A stretch of 7,482 nucleotides of DNA, from positions 1 through 7,482 of the forward strand of contig CALQPL010000045.1 of assembly GCA_943332445.1 (NCBI GenBank), given 5' to 3'. The notes beneath the pieces were generated by a model. That model saw nothing but the letters and a program-made list of their open reading frames with translations, was not told the origin of the DNA and did no database searches. Shown piece by piece: positions 5,725 through 7,482 of this stretch (position 1 is its first letter; each line of letters opens with the position of its first letter). A program made the translations under genes and the position numbers. The DNA is from Bifidobacterium breve. GTDB taxonomy: Bacteria; Actinomycetota; Actinomycetes; UBA12327.

Positions 5725-6774
5725 GTGAGTTTTTCGCTTCGCGTCGATGGCCAGCAGTGGCGTGATCATCTCGCGCGCACCATTGCCCAAGACTCCAGCA
5801 TCGTTCCCGTCATCAAGGGCAACGGTTACGGATTCGGTAACGCGCAGCTAGCGCGCGAAGCCTCAGCCTTACCGGTCAGCACCATCGCCGTTGGCACCCA
5901 CAGCGAAGTGCAGGGCGTACGCGAACACTTTGCTCGCGAGGTCTTGGTTTTATCGCCCTGGCACCCCACGTTGTCACCTGCGGAGCGCAACGCCTCCGAC
6001 TCCACGATTCGTACCGTGGCACACCCCGAGGCCGTTGTGGCTCTTGCCAAAGATCAGCCCGGAGTTCCAGTCGTCGTCGAGGTGCTCACGTCATTACGAC
6101 GCCATGGAGTGCAGCCAACCGACCTTGAGTCCCTCATCCGACCACTCGATGAGCTCGACGTACGCGGTTTTGCCCTGCACCTTCCGCTAGACGAGCAAGG
6201 CGCAGGAACCAAAGTAAAGGACGTCATTTCGTGGGCGTCACGATTGACCGATGCCGGACTTTCCCCTCACACACTGTGGGTTTCGCACCTTTCGGCGGCC
6301 GAACTGGCTCAGGTCCGAACGACCCTTTCCACCACCACCATTAAGCCCCGAGTTGGTACTCAACTCTGGCATGGAAATCGCGAGCACTTTGCTGTCAACG
6401 CCACCGTCCTGGACGTGCACGAAGTCGCTAAGGGTGACCGGGTGGGATACCGCCAACAAAGTGCGCCAAAAGATGGTCACGTCCTCGTGGTCTCGGGTGG
6501 AACATTTCACGGCGTTGGTCTCGAAGCACCATCCGTAACTCGCGGCCTGGCCGGGCGCGGCAAAGCCGTTGCTCGCACCGGACTGCAAGCCTTTGGCAAA
6601 GCCGCGTCACCGTTTTGGTTGGCCGGTCAACGCCTGTGGTTCGCCGAACCGCCACACATGCAGGTCTCGATGGTCTGGCTACCGGGCGATATGGCAGCCC
6701 CCGAAATCGGTGCGCCACTCACGTGCCAGGTGCGCATGACGACCGCGCACTTCGATGAGGTTTTCGGGCTCTAG
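5725..6774 (+). CDS. Divergent alanine-racemase-fold PLP protein paired with femX
   Basis: A 349-residue protein resembling fold-type III PLP racemases. VPVIKGNGYGFG (27-38) aligns with the PLP-lysine motif (VVKADAYGHG) of Alr, making Lys31 the likely Schiff-base residue. LTSLRRHGVQP (121-131) aligns with the MNRLGV region, SHLSAA (187-192) and RVGTQLWHG (209-217) with PLP-phosphate segments, and VGYRQ (240-244) with the loop bearing the second catalytic base, here Tyr242. HMQVSMVW (311-318) corresponds to the VSMDQ motif, but the Asp is replaced by Val. The C-terminal FDEVFGL is Alr-like. It is slightly shorter than typical Alr (about 360-390). AGGA lies seven bases upstream of the GTG start; an ATG at 5717 stops after three codons. 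It may be a paralogue acting on an amino acid other than alanine. Its 24-bp spacing from femX suggests cross-bridge metabolism. Confidence 0.8.
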   Translation: MSFSLRVDGQQWRDHLARTIAQDSSIVPVIKGNGYGFGNAQLAREASALPVSTIAVGTHSEVQGVREHFAREVLVLSPWHPTLSPAERNASDSTIRTVAHPEAVVALAKDQPGVPVVVEVLTSLRRHGVQPTDLESLIRPLDELDVRGFALHLPLDEQGAGTKVKDVISWASRLTDAGLSPHTLWVSHLSAAELAQVRTTLSTTTIKPRVGTQLWHGNREHFAVNATVLDVHEVAKGDRVGYRQQSAPKDGHVLVVSGGTFHGVGLEAPSVTRGLAGRGKAVARTGLQAFGKAASPFWLAGQRLWFAEPPHMQVSMVWLPGDMAAPEIGAPLTCQVRMTTAHFDEVFGL

Positions 6775-6897
6775 CACGGCGCTGATCCCATTTCATGGTC
6801 AAAACTGTCCAACCCCGCCCCACGGGCACCCAAAGTCGTCTAGATTTCTGGTCTATCAATCCATGGGCAGTCCCGCCACCGTTTCAGGAGCACATTC
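6775..6897. other. Intergenic gap between the racemase and the RCCR-like gene
   Basis: A 123-base stretch without a gene. I find no stable hairpin plus T-run, so no terminator can be called after the racemase. TAGATT (6841-6846) fits TANNNT and could be a -10 for the next gene, about 50 bases before its ATG, but there is no recognisable -35. CAGGAG (6885-6890) is the downstream gene's ribosome binding site. Confidence 0.4.
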
Positions 6898-7482
6898 ATG
6901 ACGCAGCCGGTTAGTCAGACCAAAACCATCCACGAGTTCCTTGCCGAAAACCCCAACGTTGACGTCACCGATGTCCACCGCCAGCTCTACGGCATCTTGA
7001 GCGACCTCAAGGACCGCGTGATGGAAGAAATTCCTGGTCTGGAGCCACAGCAGGCTTCCATCGGTTTGGACTACTGGGCCAACGAAGCGCCCAACAAAGA
7101 AACCGGCGAAATGGAAACCACGTTCGAAGGCTCCATGCAAACCTGGACCGGACCGCACGCTGAGCACGTAGCTAACTCATGGATTGGAAACCGCAAGGCC
7201 TCCATCTTGGACATGAACCTTCAGGTGTTCTTGTCACAAGAAACTGATGTCCCGCACTTTGTCATGGTGTTTGGCACCATCCCGCAAATCTTCTTCTACT
7301 CCGAGCTCGTTGGTCGCCGCGATACCCGCACTGACATCGACTACTTGGAGAAATACTTCGGCGCAGAGAACGACGACTTCCTCAAGATGCGTGGTGACAC
7401 GCGCTTTGACTGGTCTGTTTCGCACGGCACGTACATGCGCGCGCTCAATGGCCCCAACACGCACTCCTACACCGCTCCTCTA
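6898..7482 (+). CDS. Red chlorophyll catabolite reductase (RCCR)-like protein, N-terminal 195 residues
   Basis: An uninterrupted frame from ATG 6898 to the right edge; the C-terminus is outside the window. CAGGAG seven bases upstream supports the start. No signal peptide or membrane helix is visible, so it should be cytoplasmic. After a variable N-terminus, the segment SWIG (94-97), DMNLQVFL (105-112), T...PHFVMVF (116-125), SEL.GRRDTRTDIDYLEKYF (135-154) and SHGTYMRAL (175-183) follows the order seen in plant RCC reductase, which has SW, LNIT, FL, T..PNF, RKDLVL-PDYL and a following Y-rich stretch. RCCR belongs to the ferredoxin-dependent bilin reductase fold and reduces a linear chlorophyll catabolite in plants; bacterial homologues are little characterised. 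The identification is pattern-based from memory. A bacterial substrate could be another tetrapyrrole. It is probably transcribed separately from femX and the racemase. Confidence 0.6.
   Translation, partial: MTQPVSQTKTIHEFLAENPNVDVTDVHRQLYGILSDLKDRVMEEIPGLEPQQASIGLDYWANEAPNKETGEMETTFEGSMQTWTGPHAEHVANSWIGNRKASILDMNLQVFLSQETDVPHFVMVFGTIPQIFFYSELVGRRDTRTDIDYLEKYFGAENDDFLKMRGDTRFDWSVSHGTYMRALNGPNTHSYTAPL

Noticed and set aside
6775..6840. Terminator after the racemase gene
   Set aside because: No GC-rich stem followed by a T-run could be found on the plus strand.
1..7482. CRISPR arrays, tRNA or rRNA genes, insertion sequences
   Set aside because: No regularly spaced repeats, cloverleaf-like arms, transposase frames or terminal inverted repeats were seen while reading the window.

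Overview
The window looks like part of a chromosome from an Actinomycetota (actinobacterial) species of moderate GC content, roughly mid-50s percent by eye. The reasons are frequent GTG starts, 4-base stop/start overlaps, a probable leaderless promoter, an 11-bp-periodic GTTCACC element like the actinobacterial PhoP box, and a FemX-type peptidoglycan branching enzyme. I see no mobile element, CRISPR array, tRNA or rRNA. Genus cannot be assigned from this sequence alone.

Left half (about 1-4500, minus strand): a tightly packed phosphate-uptake operon, read right to left. A candidate PHO box (4467-4499) precedes a 152-residue protein with two YegP/DUF1508-like segments. Then come pstC (permease), pstA (permease with two extra N-terminal membrane segments), pstS (binding protein) and the first 51 codons of a secreted protein that runs off the left edge. 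Junctions are GTGA, a 2-bp gap, ATGA (with a 9-codon pre-start) and GTGA, so translational coupling is likely. PstS is unusual. It has a signal-peptidase-I-type leader without a lipobox, a Ser/Thr/Gly-rich stalk and a C-terminal membrane anchor, and Glu where classical PstS proteins have the phosphate-sensing Asp. pstB and phoU are not in the window.

Centre (4405-4554): a 150-bp divergent control region with the PHO box facing left, a TANNNT -10 placed for a leaderless femX transcript facing right, and a 16-bp palindrome just upstream of that -10.

Right half (4555-6774, plus strand): a two-gene unit of a FemABX aminoacyltransferase, which would add the first bridge or branch amino acid to lipid II, and a divergent alanine-racemase-fold protein 24 bp downstream. 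Together they suggest a cell-wall cross-bridge module in which the racemase may set amino-acid stereochemistry or supply.

Right edge (6898-7482, plus strand): the first 195 codons of a protein whose central segment resembles red chlorophyll catabolite reductase (RCCR), a plant-type bilin reductase family that would be surprising in a heterotrophic actinobacterium.
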